DNA of 64,000 nt from VAZQ01 sp963739175 (GTDB lineage Bacteria; Pseudomonadota; Alphaproteobacteria; Rhizobiales; Xanthobacteraceae), in NCBI GenBank assembly GCA_963739175.1, contig CAVTZH010000011.1, forward strand, positions 434,001 to 498,000, read 5' to 3'. Below the pieces are notes generated by a model. The model did not search any database. It was not told the DNA's origin and saw only the letters and a program-made list of their open reading frames with translations. Each line of letters starts with the position of its first letter. The first letter of the stretch is position 1. A program made the position numbers and the translations under genes. This document shows positions 45,923 to 56,252 of this stretch, one piece after another.

Positions 45923-46870
45923 TTAAGCGGTGTTAGATTTGATCAGTGGGCCGGCCGCCTTGCGCGCGCGCGCGATAAACAACCGTGCCAACGGACTTAA
46001 CGTTCGATTCTTCAGCGTAATGATGCCCGTCGGATAGGAAGCCTTTGGAGTCTTCACCGCCAGCAATTCGAGCGACACGTGATGGCCGAAGCGCAATGTC
46101 GATCGCGGCAGCATGGTCAGGAAGCGCCCGGTCGCCAACAGGTGATGGTGCAGGGAAACGGAAAATGACAGGACGTGGGCGCGTGGCGGTGTCAGGCCAC
46201 TAGCCCGAAACGCGTTCGCGATGGATTGCCCCGGCAGGCTCTCGGGCGGCGGCAGGATCCACGGCTCGTCAAGCAAGTCGGCAAGAGTCACGTTGCGCTT
46301 GCGAACCCATTTGGTACGAGACCCGGCCATGACGACGAATTGATCGTCGAACAGAACTTCGCTCTCCACATCCCCTTCCGGATCGAGACCGGCGGTCGGG
46401 GCAATCGCCAGTTCGATCGTGCGCTGACGCAATTCGCGATTTAAAAGGGTGTCACGGTCCGCGGGGGTCAGGTGAAAGAGCACGCGGGGATATTCCCGTG
46501 AAATGCTGTCGATCACGAACGAGGCAAATCCGGCGGCCATCGTTTCGGTGCATCCGACCTTCAGCTCGCCCCCACCGGGATTCGCGAGAAACTCAAGCTC
46601 GGTGACACCGCGCCGCAACTCGTCAAACACGGCGACACCGCAGTTGAGGAGCGCGTGGCCATACATCGTCGGCTCGATGCCCTGCGGCCCGCGATCGAGA
46701 AGGCGCAGGCCGACGGCGTGTTCGACGTCCGCGATCGCCTTGGAAATCGAAGGTTGAGAAATAGCGAGCTCGGCGGCCGCCTTCCCCATGCTGCCCGACT
46801 TCGCCACCGCGAGCAGGATGTGCAGGTCCCGCAATTTGAGCCTTCGTCCCACGCGATCCGACCATTGCAT
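45923..46870 (-). CDS. LysR-family transcriptional regulator, 315 aa
   Basis: N-terminal winged helix-turn-helix (RDLHILLAVAKSGSMGKAAA, then QPSISKAIADVEHAVGLRLL) and a periplasmic-binding-fold effector domain. Divergent from the TctC gene at 47006 across a 135-bp gap, the usual arrangement for a LysR regulator and its target. Ligand unknown, presumably the substrate bound by that receptor or one derived from it. Confidence 0.93.
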   Translation of the reverse strand: MQWSDRVGRRLKLRDLHILLAVAKSGSMGKAAAELAISQPSISKAIADVEHAVGLRLLDRGPQGIEPTMYGHALLNCGVAVFDELRRGVTELEFLANPGGGELKVGCTETMAAGFASFVIDSISREYPRVLFHLTPADRDTLLNRELRQRTIELAIAPTAGLDPEGDVESEVLFDDQFVVMAGSRTKWVRKRNVTLADLLDEPWILPPPESLPGQSIANAFRASGLTPPRAHVLSFSVSLHHHLLATGRFLTMLPRSTLRFGHHVSLELLAVKTPKASYPTGIITLKNRTLSPLARLFIARARKAAGPLIKSNTA

Positions 46871-47005
46871 GGCAGAGCCCTCATTCCTGAACAGCTATGA
46901 GTCGATCAAATAATAGAATTACCAGCTATGGCCCGATCCGACTAGGTTCATTCTCGTGACTGGCCGGGCCCGGGCAGCGCATTGGCGCAAACGCAGGAGG
47001 TTGCG
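46871..47005. promoter_or_regulatory. Divergent promoter region LysR / TctC
   Basis: AT-rich compared with its flanks. A direct repeat CAGCTATG occurs at 46892-46899 and 46923-46930, 31 bp apart, about three helical turns, flanking TCAAATAATAGAATTA. Candidate LysR binding region. A GGAGG ribosome site precedes the TctC ATG. Confidence 0.45.
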
Positions 47006-47993
47006 ATGAAGACGCCTTTGTCCTTGCTCTTGTTGGGATTGATGTTGCAGGGCTCCGTTTCGGCGGCGGCCCAGCAGCCGTCGGAAGCTGCAAGCTACCC
47101 GGCGCGGCCGGTGAAGATGATCGTACCGAACGCGGCGGGATCGGCGCTCGACGTCATCGGGCGGATCGTGGCGCAAAAGCTCACTGAGCTGAACGGCCGC
47201 CAGTTCTTCGTGGAGAATCTCCCAGGCGGTGGTGGCACGATCGGCACGGGCGCAGCCGCGCGCGCCCCGGCGGATGGCTACATGCTCCTCTTCGTCAATC
47301 AGGACTATGTCATCCAGCCGGCGGTAAAGCCGAAAGTCCCCTACGATCTCTCCGGGAGCTTTACGCCGGTCGCGTCGGTCGCGGCCGCGCCTGAGACGAT
47401 CTCGGTCAACCCGTCACTCCCGGTGACGAGCATGAAGGAGCTGATTGCGCTCCTGAAGGCCAATCCGGGCAAGTACAGCTACGCAAGCCCTGGCCACGCG
47501 ACCTCGCCGCACGTCGCGGTCGAGCGGCTCTTCAGACTGTCCAAGGGAACTCAATGTCGTGCACGTCCCCTACCAAGGCGGCGGCGCGGCAGTCGCGTCC
47601 AGCATCGCGGGCCACACCCAGGTGCTCCATATCACGCTCCCTCTGGTCTCGGCACACATCAAGGAAGGAAAGCTGCGCGGTCTCGCGGTCGCGGACAAAC
47701 GCCGCGCACAATTGTTGCCGGACATTCCGACACTGGCAGAAGCCGGCGTTCCCAACCACGAAGTCGGATACTGGACGGGCGTGCTGGCGCCAACCGGTAC
47801 ACCGGACAGCGTTGTCAGCAGCCTGCAGCGTCAAATCGCCAAGGTGCTCGCGCTTCCCGACGTCAAAGAGCGGCTTGCGGCCATGGGATTCGGGCCACTC
47901 GCAGGTACGCCGCAGGAACTCGACGCCACTATCAAGACGGAGGCGAACGAATGGGCGCGCGTCGTTCGAGAGGCGAATATACGGATCGAGTGA
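47006..47993 (+). CDS. TctC-family periplasmic solute receptor (one frameshift)
   Basis: Signal peptide (LLGLMLQGSVSAAAQ), YPARPVKMIVPNAAGSALDVIG, LTELNGRQFFVENLPGGGGT, and after a +1 near 47548 VVHVPYQGGGAAVASSIAG and DIPTLAEAGVPNHEVG. About 328 residues, standard length. Divergent from LysR, and followed 17 nt later by an O-methyltransferase-like gene, an unusual partner for a receptor. Confidence 0.9.
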
Positions 47994-48010
47994 CGACACG
48001 CGTGAACGGA

Positions 48011-49096
48011 ATGTTGCGATCGAACAACAAACGCGGCGCGTCCCTCGCAAGCGAGGGGCGTACCCGCTTGCCAAAGACAGGCGGGGACGGCCGAGCGCCG
48101 GCCCCGGATCGGATTGTCAATCTTGCCTATGCCTTCTGGCAATCGAAGGCGCTCTTGAGCGCCGTCGAACTCGGCGTGTTCACATCGCTCGCCGAAGGCC
48201 CGCTCGACCTCGAAACATTGACGGCGCTGACCGGCGTTCACCCACGCGGCGCGCGCGACTTCTTCGACGCGCTGGCGGCGCTGGGGCTGCTGCGTCGCGA
48301 TGCGCAGGGGCGATACTGCAATCAGCCCGACACCGATCAATTTCTCGACCGTCGCAAGCCGACTTATGTCGGAGCCCTGCTGGAGCACCTCAATGCGAGA
48401 CACTACCGCAACTGGAGCCTGCTGACGCAGGCACTCCGAACTGGAGCGCCGCAGAGCGGCGCGCTGGCTGACGGCAGCTATCCAGCGCTTTATTCGGACG
48501 CCCCGATGCGGGACGTCTTTCTGAACGGGATGACCGCCGGAAGCCTGATCGCCGCGAACGCGCTCGCAACGACGTTTCCGTGGGGCCGCTACAAGACCTT
48601 CGTCGACATCGGGACCGCCCAAGGGTGCGTGCCAGTCGTTATTGCGGCGGCGCATCCGCACCTCACGGGCGGTGGCTTCGACCTGCCGACCGTAGAAGAG
48701 GCATTCACGAACTACGTCGGACAACACGGATTGTCCGACCGATTGAAATTCCATGCCGGCGACTTCTTCTCGGACCCGCTCCCACGCGCCGATGTGATCG
48801 TGATGGGGCGCATCCTGCACAATTGGGACCAGCCGACTCGATTGCTGCTGCTGCGCAAGGCACAGCACGCTTTAACGCCGGGCGGCGCGCTCATTGTGTA
48901 TGATCCGTTGATCGACGACGGGCGAACGCTGCCGCACGGCCTCCTTTCGAGCCTCAACATGCTGATCGAGACCAAAGGCGGCTCGGAGTATTCCGGCGCC
49001 GAGTGCGCGGATTGGATGATGCAAGTCGGTTTCCGCGATGTCCGGATTGAGCCGTTGTGCGATGTGCACTCGGCTGTAATCGGAACCAGGACTTAG
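48011..49096 (+). CDS. Class I O-methyltransferase (AdoMet, ASMT/COMT-like), 361 aa
   Basis: Dimerisation domain (LAYAFWQSKALLSAVELGVF, LTGVHPRGARDFFDALAALG) then a Rossmann domain: TFVDIGTAQGCVPVVIAAAH, FDLPTVEEAF, VIVMGRILHNWDQPTRLLLL. The catalytic base region LHNWD resembles the plant-type O-methyltransferases found in bacterial secondary metabolism. Start ATG 48011 is not firmly set. Likely transcribed with the TctC gene. Confidence 0.82.
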   Translation: MLRSNNKRGASLASEGRTRLPKTGGDGRAPAPDRIVNLAYAFWQSKALLSAVELGVFTSLAEGPLDLETLTALTGVHPRGARDFFDALAALGLLRRDAQGRYCNQPDTDQFLDRRKPTYVGALLEHLNARHYRNWSLLTQALRTGAPQSGALADGSYPALYSDAPMRDVFLNGMTAGSLIAANALATTFPWGRYKTFVDIGTAQGCVPVVIAAAHPHLTGGGFDLPTVEEAFTNYVGQHGLSDRLKFHAGDFFSDPLPRADVIVMGRILHNWDQPTRLLLLRKAQHALTPGGALIVYDPLIDDGRTLPHGLLSSLNMLIETKGGSEYSGAECADWMMQVGFRDVRIEPLCDVHSAVIGTRT

Positions 49097-49154
49097 GGCT
49101 CCACGATCCGCCGCAGCCGCTCGATTGCAAACACCGAACTAACCGGGCAATCCG

Positions 49155-50297
49155 TCACCGTCGTCCATCCCCTGTTGCTTGCGCCCGGACGCCCATCCGC
49201 TGGAGTCGCGGCAGCACCTCGTCCCTGAAGAACGAAAGCTCGTGCAGGTAGTTCACCATTGAGAAGGCAATGCCGCGCACACCCGCGCGACTGAGCGTCG
49301 CAAGCTCATCGGCGATGCTGTCGGGTGTGCCCACAAACGGATAGCCCCCGATCCCGCGCAGCGCGAGATATTCCCGCTGCTTCTTGTACTCCTCCGCACC
49401 CACCGTTTGCGGCGTAATTTTCTTGATCTGCAACATCCCTTCGAGTGACACCCAGTCGGCCATCTCGAACATCGCGTAACGATAGTAGTCGTCCGCCTCC
49501 TTCTGCGTCGCACGACAAACGATCTGGCCTATGGTGAACACCTCGATCTCGCGCCCGAGTGCCTGCGCCTTGCTCTTGATATCCGCGACCATCTTGGCGG
49601 TGGCATCGACGCCGTGGCGAGACAATTGAGTCGCCGTGAAGAAGGCGTCACAATTGCGCATCGCGAACGCTTCGCCGGTGCCGGACGATCCAGCATTCAT
49701 GATCAACGGCCGGGTACCACCATAAGGCTTGGGTTTGGCCCGGACGCTCTTCAGCCTGATGTACTGGCCATCGAAGTCAAAGTCTTCATTCGTGGCCCAG
49801 GCCATCTTGATGGCGTTGATCCATTCCTGGGCATATTCGTAACGCTGTTCGTGCTCGCGCTGCTGGACGCCGAACATCTCGAACTCGCCTTCGTTCCAAC
49901 CAGCGACGATATTGAGACCGAAGCGGCCCTTACCAACGTGGTCAGCCGTGACACATTGCTTGGCGGCGATGATCGGATGGAACAACGGGGCGTGAACGGT
50001 GCCGAATACGGTGATCCGGGAAGTGGCGCCAAGGAGACCGGTTGCCCAGGTGATGGTCTCCAGGGATTCGCCTTGCAGATCGGCCTCACCGCCGTATCCC
50101 TTCCAGCGGCCAATCGGCAGCATGAAGTCAATGCCGGCTTCATCGCCCATCCGTGCAAGCGCGAGGCAGTCCTCCCAGCTCGCCGACCAGCGCTCCGGTA
50201 CGAGTGTGGCGGCGCGGCCGGAAGAGCAGTTGGCACCGAACAGGCCAAGTTTGAGATCGTTGGCACTGTGCATGTCGAGGCGATCGCGCTGCGACAT
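49155..50297 (-). CDS. LLM-class flavin-dependent monooxygenase, about 380 aa
   Basis: Luciferase-like FMN monooxygenase, resembling RutA/SsuD-type enzymes: KLGLFGANCSSG, DEAGIDFMLPIGRWKGYGG, NIVAGWNEGEFEMFG, RPLIMNAGSSGTGEAFA. The gene order TctC then LLM repeats that at 20977-23387. An ATG at 50321 would overlap the TctC stop; 50297 (MSQRDRLD) is my choice. Confidence 0.88.
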   Translation of the reverse strand: MSQRDRLDMHSANDLKLGLFGANCSSGRAATLVPERWSASWEDCLALARMGDEAGIDFMLPIGRWKGYGGEADLQGESLETITWATGLLGATSRITVFGTVHAPLFHPIIAAKQCVTADHVGKGRFGLNIVAGWNEGEFEMFGVQQREHEQRYEYAQEWINAIKMAWATNEDFDFDGQYIRLKSVRAKPKPYGGTRPLIMNAGSSGTGEAFAMRNCDAFFTATQLSRHGVDATAKMVADIKSKAQALGREIEVFTIGQIVCRATQKEADDYYRYAMFEMADWVSLEGMLQIKKITPQTVGAEEYKKQREYLALRGIGGYPFVGTPDSIADELATLSRAGVRGIAFSMVNYLHELSFFRDEVLPRLQRMGVRAQATGDGRR

Positions 50298-50304
50298 CAC
50301 GCGC

Positions 50305-51289
50305 CTATTGTGGTTTGACATCGGCGTCCCTGATGACCTTGCTCCACACCGTTGTCTCTTCCGTGAGGAACTTCACCACCTCCGAGGGCGTGCTGCCCAC
50401 CGGGTCCAGCTGTAATTCCCGCAGTCTTGCATCCACCGACGGTTGGCGGATCAGATCGGATATGTCCCGGCTTATCTTTTCGACGATCGCTGGTGGCGTC
50501 CCATGGGGTGCGGCCGCCGCAAACCAGGACATGGATCGGAATCCGGGCGCCACTGTTTCAGAGATTGTGGGTGTATCCGGCAATACCGGCAAGCGTTTGT
50601 CGGCGGCGACAGCGATAATTCTTGCTTTTTCGGACCGATGTAGCGGCAGCGACGTAACAATCGTGTCGAACATCATATCGACGTGGCCCGCGACCAGGTC
50701 GTTGAGCGCCGGCCCTGCCCCCCGATAAGGAACGTGCACCAGCTCGATGCCGGTCCTCGCCTCGAACAGCTTTGCCGTCAGAAATGCCGTAGAGCCGACT
50801 CCCTGCGTCGCATAAGTCAGCTTCTTCGGATGTCGCTTTGGCGAGGGCGATCAACTGCGGCAGCGTTTCAACGCCAGCCTTGCTTCTTGTTGTTACCAGG
50901 ACATTGGGAACTGTCGCCAACAAGGAGATCGCGGCAAATGTCGAAGGATCGTAGCTCACGTCCGCATAGAGCAACGGGTTGATCGTGAATGGACCGGGAG
51001 GCGCAAACAGAAGCGTGTAGCCATCCGGCGCCGAACGCGCAAACCGCGTGGTGCCGATGTTTCCGCCGCCACCGCTCAAATTCTCGACGATGACGGGCTG
51101 CTTCCATCTTTGCGCCAGTTGATCGGTGACGATACGAACCAACGCATCCAAGGTCGATCCCGGAGGAAACGGAACGATGACTCGCACTTGCCGGGACGGG
51201 AACGAATCTTGAGCGCGCGTGGTGCCGCCAACCAAACCCACGGCGCCAAGACAAAAAATACCGACGATGAGATGGCAAAATTTCAACAT
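50305..51289 (-). CDS. TctC-family periplasmic solute receptor (one frameshift)
   Basis: Signal peptide (VGIFCLGAVGLVGGTTRAQ), FPSRQVRVIVPFPPGSTLDA, VIVENLSGGGGNIGTTRFA, and after a +1 near 50835 AKRHPKKLTYATQGVGS, LVHVPYRGAGPALNDL and DTPTISETVAPGF. About 327 residues. Ribosome site GGGAGG before ATG 51289. Directly upstream of the LLM monooxygenase. Confidence 0.9.
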
Positions 51290-51314
51290 GAGTCCTCCCA
51301 CCGCTTGTGGCGCC

Positions 51315-52358
51315 TTAGGGCTCCACGATCTTGCGCAGCCGCTCGATCACCGCGGGCGTCGAGGCGTAGGCGTTCTCGACCACGCGCTGCACCTCCTCGC
51401 CCGACTGCGCGGTGATCTCGATGCGCACCTTCTCGGCCTCGGCGAGGAATTCCTTGTCCTTCAGCACCGCCGCGAACGCCTGCCGCAGGATCGCCACGCG
51501 CTCGGCCGGCGTCTCCGGCGGCACCAGGTAGGACTTCCCGAACGCCTGCTCGAATCCGACCATCACCTCGACCGCGCGGCGGTCGGTCTCGTTCTTGATG
51601 AACGGCCACGGCACCGGAACGCCGAGCCTGGCAAGCTCGGGATGCGGCGCCATCGACGCCTGGATCAGCAGGTTGAGCTTCTTCTCCCTGAGCCAATCAG
51701 GCTGCTGCGACTTCAGCGCGGTCCAGTCGAGCCCGCAGACGCCGTCGATCTCGCCGCGCGACATCGCCAGGAACAGATCGGGCGGCCCCTTGTAGCCGGA
51801 GACGATCTCGAACTGCGCGCCGGTCGCATGCTTGATCATGGCGGCGTATTCGCGGGTCGGGCTGCCCGCCGACGTCGCGCCGATCACCGTGCGCCGCTTG
51901 AGCGCATCCTCGAAGGTGCGGGTCTTGGAGTGCTCGAAGGTCATGCACAGGCGCGTGCCGCGCTCGGCGCCGGCGAGATAGATGAACTTCGCCGGATCGT
52001 ACTGGCTGACATTGCCGTCGAGCAGGCGGCCGAGGATGGCGTTGGGCGCGACCGAGCCGATCACGGTGCCGTCCTTGGGCGCGATCCTGTAGAAATAGCT
52101 CGACGCGGTGGCGCCGCCGGCGCCCGGCATGTTCTTCATCACCACCGTCGGATTGCCGGGGATGAAGCGCCCGAGATGGCGCGACAGCACGCGGGCATAG
52201 ATGCTGAAGCCGCCGCCGACGTCGGTGCCGACGATGAAGTTGACGGTCTTGCCGGCGTAGAAGTCGTTGGCCGTGGCGCGCTCGGCGCCGGCGATCAATG
52301 CGGCGCCCGCAAGAACCGCAACCCCCCTCGCCCACGCGCGCGTAAAAAGCATCCTCAC
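51315..52358 (-). CDS. TctC-like periplasmic solute receptor, 347 aa
   Basis: Signal peptide (VAVLAGAALIAGAERATA), then NFIVGTDVGGGFSIYARVLS, FIPGNPTVVMKNMPGAGGAT, APKDGTVIGSVAPNAILG. A more distant Bug-type branch than the other receptors (seven Cys-containing variations; FYAGKTVNF start). Its ATG overlaps the stop of the FAD-oxidoreductase (52355-52358), so they are coupled. Confidence 0.88.
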   Translation of the reverse strand: MRMLFTRAWARGVAVLAGAALIAGAERATANDFYAGKTVNFIVGTDVGGGFSIYARVLSRHLGRFIPGNPTVVMKNMPGAGGATASSYFYRIAPKDGTVIGSVAPNAILGRLLDGNVSQYDPAKFIYLAGAERGTRLCMTFEHSKTRTFEDALKRRTVIGATSAGSPTREYAAMIKHATGAQFEIVSGYKGPPDLFLAMSRGEIDGVCGLDWTALKSQQPDWLREKKLNLLIQASMAPHPELARLGVPVPWPFIKNETDRRAVEVMVGFEQAFGKSYLVPPETPAERVAILRQAFAAVLKDKEFLAEAEKVRIEITAQSGEEVQRVVENAYASTPAVIERLRKIVEP

Positions 52359-53755
52359 TCCCGCGTCATGGTCTTGCTGAGCGTCGGCTGCGGCAGATAC
52401 GAGCCCGCCGCGCGCAGGCTCTCGACCAGCTCCCAGGTGTCGAGGTCGCAGGCCGGCTGGCCGGTGCGCATCGACTGCACCGCCGCGGTGGCGGAGGCTT
52501 GCCCCATCAGGAACGCCGCCGACTGCGAGCGGATCGAGCCGTGCACCTTGGTGTCGCTCGAATGGCAGCGCCCGGCGATCCAGAGGTTCTCCCAGCCCCG
52601 CGGCACCAGGATGCTGTAGGGGATGCCGAGGCTCTTGCCGCGCGGCAGCTTGCCGGAGCCGTGCATGTCCTTCATGAACCGCTCGAACTCTTCTTTCGAA
52701 GAGTTGGTCGAGTGCACGTCGGCGGGGCGGTTATAGACCGCGACCTGGTCGGGGAACTGCCGCGCCGCGCTGTAGTGCTCGGTGGTCAGCTCGAACTCGC
52801 CGACGATGCGGCGGGTGTCGCGCACGCCCATCACCGGCGACGTCGCCGCCAGCTCGATGCGTTCGCAGCCCGGAACGTATTTGCGGTAGAACTCCATATA
52901 TTCGACCGCGACCTTGCGGCCGTGGATCATCCCCTCCGACAGGCTCTTCACGTTCAGGCCGTCGAGGCCGTAGATGTGGCCGGCGTTCAGGTTGCCGGTC
53001 ATGTGACCGACCTTCTTCATCCCGGCAATGAAATGATCGGGATGACTGAAGTGTCCGCTCGCATTCGCCTGCGGCAGGTATTCCTCCTTCACCTTCTCGC
53101 GGATCGCGTCGGTGCCGCGGTTGGTGTGGTAGGCGGGATCGTCCCAGTTGATGCCGGAGAAAGTGGAGCACACCGTCGCCGGCTGGAACGGCCAGTCGCG
53201 GCCCGCGACCTTGCATTCGGCGCCGCAGGCGGCGGCGAGCACCGCGTCGCCGGTGCAGTCGATGAATTTCTTCGCCTTGATGAATTTCAGCCCTTCGACG
53301 TTGCTGATGATCGCGCCGTTGACGCTGCGCCCGTCGACGTCGGCATCGATCACGCGCGTGAAGTAGCGGATCTCGACGCCGGCGGCGACGCAGTACTCGT
53401 CGAGCAGCCGCTTGAGCGCCTCGGGGTCGAACGGGATCCAGCGGTTGTAATGCGTGATCCAGTATTCCGGCGTCACCTCGGGCCCGAGATAGCCGCGCTC
53501 GTGCATGGCCTCGATCAGCTCGCGGGTGAAGCCGCCGACCAGCGTGCGCTCGCCGTCGCCCATCGGGCCGAACGTGTTGACCAGGCCCGAGGTCGACATG
53601 CCGCCGAGCGAGCCGGTCGCCTCGACCAGCAGCACTTTCGCGCCGAGGCGCGCGGCGCAGACCGCGGCGGCGCTGCCGGCCGGGCCACCGCCCGCGACCA
53701 GGACGTCGTAGCCCTCCTCGACCGGAACGCTACGGGTGAAATTGTAAGCTTGCAT
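52355..53755 (-). CDS. FAD-dependent oxidoreductase (FAD_oxidored family), 466 aa
   Basis: N-terminal dinucleotide motif YDVLVAGGGPAGSAAAVCAARLGA, EATGSLGGMSTSGLVN, then a capping domain and the C-terminal FAD contact NLWIAGRCHSSDTKVHGSIR. This family is seen beside catabolic and transport genes. Substrate unknown. Translationally coupled to a TctC-like receptor, so it may oxidise what the receptor brings in. Confidence 0.88.
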   Translation of the reverse strand: MQAYNFTRSVPVEEGYDVLVAGGGPAGSAAAVCAARLGAKVLLVEATGSLGGMSTSGLVNTFGPMGDGERTLVGGFTRELIEAMHERGYLGPEVTPEYWITHYNRWIPFDPEALKRLLDEYCVAAGVEIRYFTRVIDADVDGRSVNGAIISNVEGLKFIKAKKFIDCTGDAVLAAACGAECKVAGRDWPFQPATVCSTFSGINWDDPAYHTNRGTDAIREKVKEEYLPQANASGHFSHPDHFIAGMKKVGHMTGNLNAGHIYGLDGLNVKSLSEGMIHGRKVAVEYMEFYRKYVPGCERIELAATSPVMGVRDTRRIVGEFELTTEHYSAARQFPDQVAVYNRPADVHSTNSSKEEFERFMKDMHGSGKLPRGKSLGIPYSILVPRGWENLWIAGRCHSSDTKVHGSIRSQSAAFLMGQASATAAVQSMRTGQPACDLDTWELVESLRAAGSYLPQPTLSKTMTRE

Positions 53756-53814
53756 GCGGCGGGACCCCTGATTGGCGCCCGCGAAACTAATGGTCGCTAG
53801 TCGCGCTGTAAATG

Positions 53815-53867
53815 AACCCCCTCCCTTCGCCTCCCCCGCTTGCGGCGGGAGGGTTAGGGAGGGGGTT
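53815..53867. repeat. Rhizobial palindrome (CCCCCTCCC family)
   Basis: Inverted repeat AACCCCCTCCCT ... AGGGAGGGGGTT enclosing CTCCCCCGCTTGCGGCGGGAG-type hairpin. Overlaps the last codons of the EpmB gene; may act as a terminator for both converging sides. Confidence 0.7.
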
Positions 53868-54928
53868 CCGCAGGCACGACATAGCTGTGGCGGCCGCCGT
53901 TGAAATCCTCGACCACGTAGCCGCCCTCACCTTGCAATCGCTCCAGGTAGGCCGGCCCGATCGGCGACTTGCCATGGCCGCCCGGGATGTCGAGCACGTA
54001 GGCCGGCTGACACAGCCCGGAGAGCCGCCCGTGCAGCGCGCGCATCAGCGCCTGCCCCTCCTCGATCGAGGTGCGCAGATGCGCGGTGCCGGGCGCGAGG
54101 TCGCAGTGATGCAGGTAGTAGGGCTTGATGCGGTTCTCGACGAAGGCGCGCATCAGCGCGCCGAGCGTCTCCGCATCGTCGTTGACGCCGCGCAGCAGCA
54201 CGCTCTGGCTCAGCATCGGAATGCCGGCATCGACGATGCGCGCACAGGCGGCGCGCGCGGCATCGGTCAGCTCGCGCGGATGGTTGGCGTGCAGCACCAC
54301 ATAGGTGGCCTTGCCCGGCACCTTGAGCGCGCGCACGAGCGCGGCGTGAAATCTTGTCCGGCGCCACCACCGGCACGCGGGTGTGCACGCGGATGATCTT
54401 GACGTGATCGATCGCGCCGAGCGCGCGCAAAACCTCGCGCAGCCGCCGCGGCGACAGGATCAGCGGATCGCCGCCGGTGAGGATGACCTCCCAGATTTCC
54501 GGATGCGCGCGGATGTAGTCGAGCGCGGTCGCCAGCGCGGCCCGCGACAGCGACTGCCGCTTGCCGGGGCCGACCATCTCGCGGCGGAAGCAGAACCGGC
54601 AATAGACCGGACAGACATGCACCAGCTTGAGCAGCACGCGGTCGGGATAGCGATGCACGATGCCTTCGACCGGCGAATGCGCGTCGTCGCCGATCGGGTC
54701 GGCCGACTCGCCGGCGCGCGTGTCGAGCTCGGCCGCATCGGGCACGAACTGGCGCGCGATCGGATCGTTCGGATCGGAAGCATCGATCAGTGCCGCGATG
54801 TCCGGCGTCAGCGACACCGCATAGCGCGCGGCGACGCGCTCAAGCTCGGCAACGTGCTCGGGCGGGATCAGTCCGGCCGCCAGCAAGGCCGCCGGATCGC
54901 GCAACGTAGTTTCAGTTTGTCGTGTCAT
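53854..54928 (-). CDS. epmB: EF-P lysine 2,3-aminomutase (KamA/EpmB family) (one frameshift)
   Basis: Radical-SAM, PLP-dependent aminomutase making beta-lysine for elongation factor P. CPVYCRFCFRREMVGPG holds the CxxxCxxC Fe-S motif; TGGDPLILSPRRL; IIRVHTRVPVVAPDKI; after a +1 near 54346 VRALKVPGKATYVVLHANHP and SQSVLLRGVNDD, and a PLP-binding region IPGGHGKSPIGP. About 357 residues. EpmA (58846) and EF-P (60026) are within 6.7 kb. ATG at 54928. Confidence 0.9.
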
Positions 54929-55040
54929 GACAACATCCTCGCTCGATGCGAGGATGTAGTCAGTTCAGCCAGCGCCGTCCAGCGCACGACTTCTTTGCGA
55001 CCGTCGACATGGAGCGGGAAGCGTGCGGCGCACTGGGTCG

Positions 55041-55141
55041 GCTCCCTCTCCCCGTTGGGGAGAGGGATGGGGTGAGGGGGAGTAGCTCTCTCGATAGGTT
55101 CGACCCCCCTCGCCCTAACCCTCTCCCCTCCGGGGAGAGGG
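55041..55141. repeat. Two facing rhizobial CCCTCTCCCC repeats
   Basis: Left unit CCCTCTCCCCGTTGGGGAGA and right unit CCCTCTCCCCTCCGGGGAGA, each a hairpin, flanked by GGGGTGAGGGGG / CCCCCCTCGCCC. No gene in the 54929-55184 gap. Confidence 0.75.
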
Positions 55142-55184
55142 AACACATCAAGTCTGCCGCACGATTACAAACCAACAGAGCTGG

Positions 55185-56153
55185 CTAATCCGTCGTCACG
55201 CCGGCGGCGCGGACCATCTTGCCCCAGTTGGCGACCTCGCTCTTGAAGTAGGCGTCGGTCTCGGGGAGGTTCTTGAAGATCGGATCGAAGCCGATCTGCG
55301 CGAGCTTCGCCTGCACGTCGGGCGCCTTCATCAGCTCGTTGATCGCCGCGTTGAGCTTGAGCACGACCGCGTCCGGGGTCTTGGCCGGCGCGAAGAAACC
55401 GACCCATGAGCCGGACAGCACGTCGAAGCCCATCTCGCGATAGGTCGGCACATCCTTCACCGCCGGTACCCGCTTCTCGCTGGCGACGCCGAGCCCGCGC
55501 AGGCGGCCTTCGACGATATGCGGCGTCACCGTCGGCAGCGTCAGCACCAGCGCGTTGACGTGGTTGCCGAGCGCGGCGGTGGTCGCCGGCGCGCCGCCGG
55601 TGAACGGCACGTGCACCGACTGCACCTTGGTGACTTCCTTGAACAGGTACTCGGCGCCGATATGCGGCGCGGTGCCGACGCCGGCGCTGGCATAGGTGAA
55701 GCTCGCCTTCTTACCGTTGGCGATGAACTCCTTCATGTTCTTGGCCGGGTTGGACGGATGGATCGCCAGCACGTCCGGGCTGATGGCGACGATCGCGACC
55801 GGACGCAGATCCGATGTGTTGTAGCCGCGGTTCTTCGACGCGGTGTCGTTCACCGCGAGCGCGGTGGTGGTGGCGAGCAATGTGTGACCGTCCGCCGCCG
55901 CGGTGGCGACCGCGCGCGCCGCGAGATTGCCGCCGGCGCCGCCGCGGTTCTCGATCACGACCGATTGCTTGAGGCTTTCGCTCAGCTTCTGCCCGACCAG
56001 GCGACCAAGCGCATCGGCGATGCCGCCGGCGGCAAACGCCACGATCACGTTGACGTTGCCGGTCGGGTATTGCTGCGCCAATGCCGGCTGCACGAGAACG
56101 CACGCGATCGTCGCAATCAATGCGCCGCGGTTAAGCTTGCGAAATGCAATCAT
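55185..56153 (-). CDS. TctC-family periplasmic solute receptor, 322 aa
   Basis: Signal peptide ending VQPALAQ, YPTGNVNVIVAFAAGGIADALG, VVIENRGGAGGNLAARAVA, VQSVHVPFTGGAPATTAALG and DVPTYREMGFDVLSG. Full length, no breaks. Alone on its strand between repeats; no tctAB or enzyme gene directly coupled. Confidence 0.93.
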   Translation of the reverse strand: MIAFRKLNRGALIATIACVLVQPALAQQYPTGNVNVIVAFAAGGIADALGRLVGQKLSESLKQSVVIENRGGAGGNLAARAVATAAADGHTLLATTTALAVNDTASKNRGYNTSDLRPVAIVAISPDVLAIHPSNPAKNMKEFIANGKKASFTYASAGVGTAPHIGAEYLFKEVTKVQSVHVPFTGGAPATTAALGNHVNALVLTLPTVTPHIVEGRLRGLGVASEKRVPAVKDVPTYREMGFDVLSGSWVGFFAPAKTPDAVVLKLNAAINELMKAPDVQAKLAQIGFDPIFKNLPETDAYFKSEVANWGKMVRAAGVTTD

Positions 56154-56252
56154 GGAAAACCCCTGTTCACCGTGTTCGGCCGCAATCCTAGCACGCTGCT
56201 GTGTTGACGCTCAGGATTGTTGAATCGGAATCGTGCGGCGTATTCGCTCGGC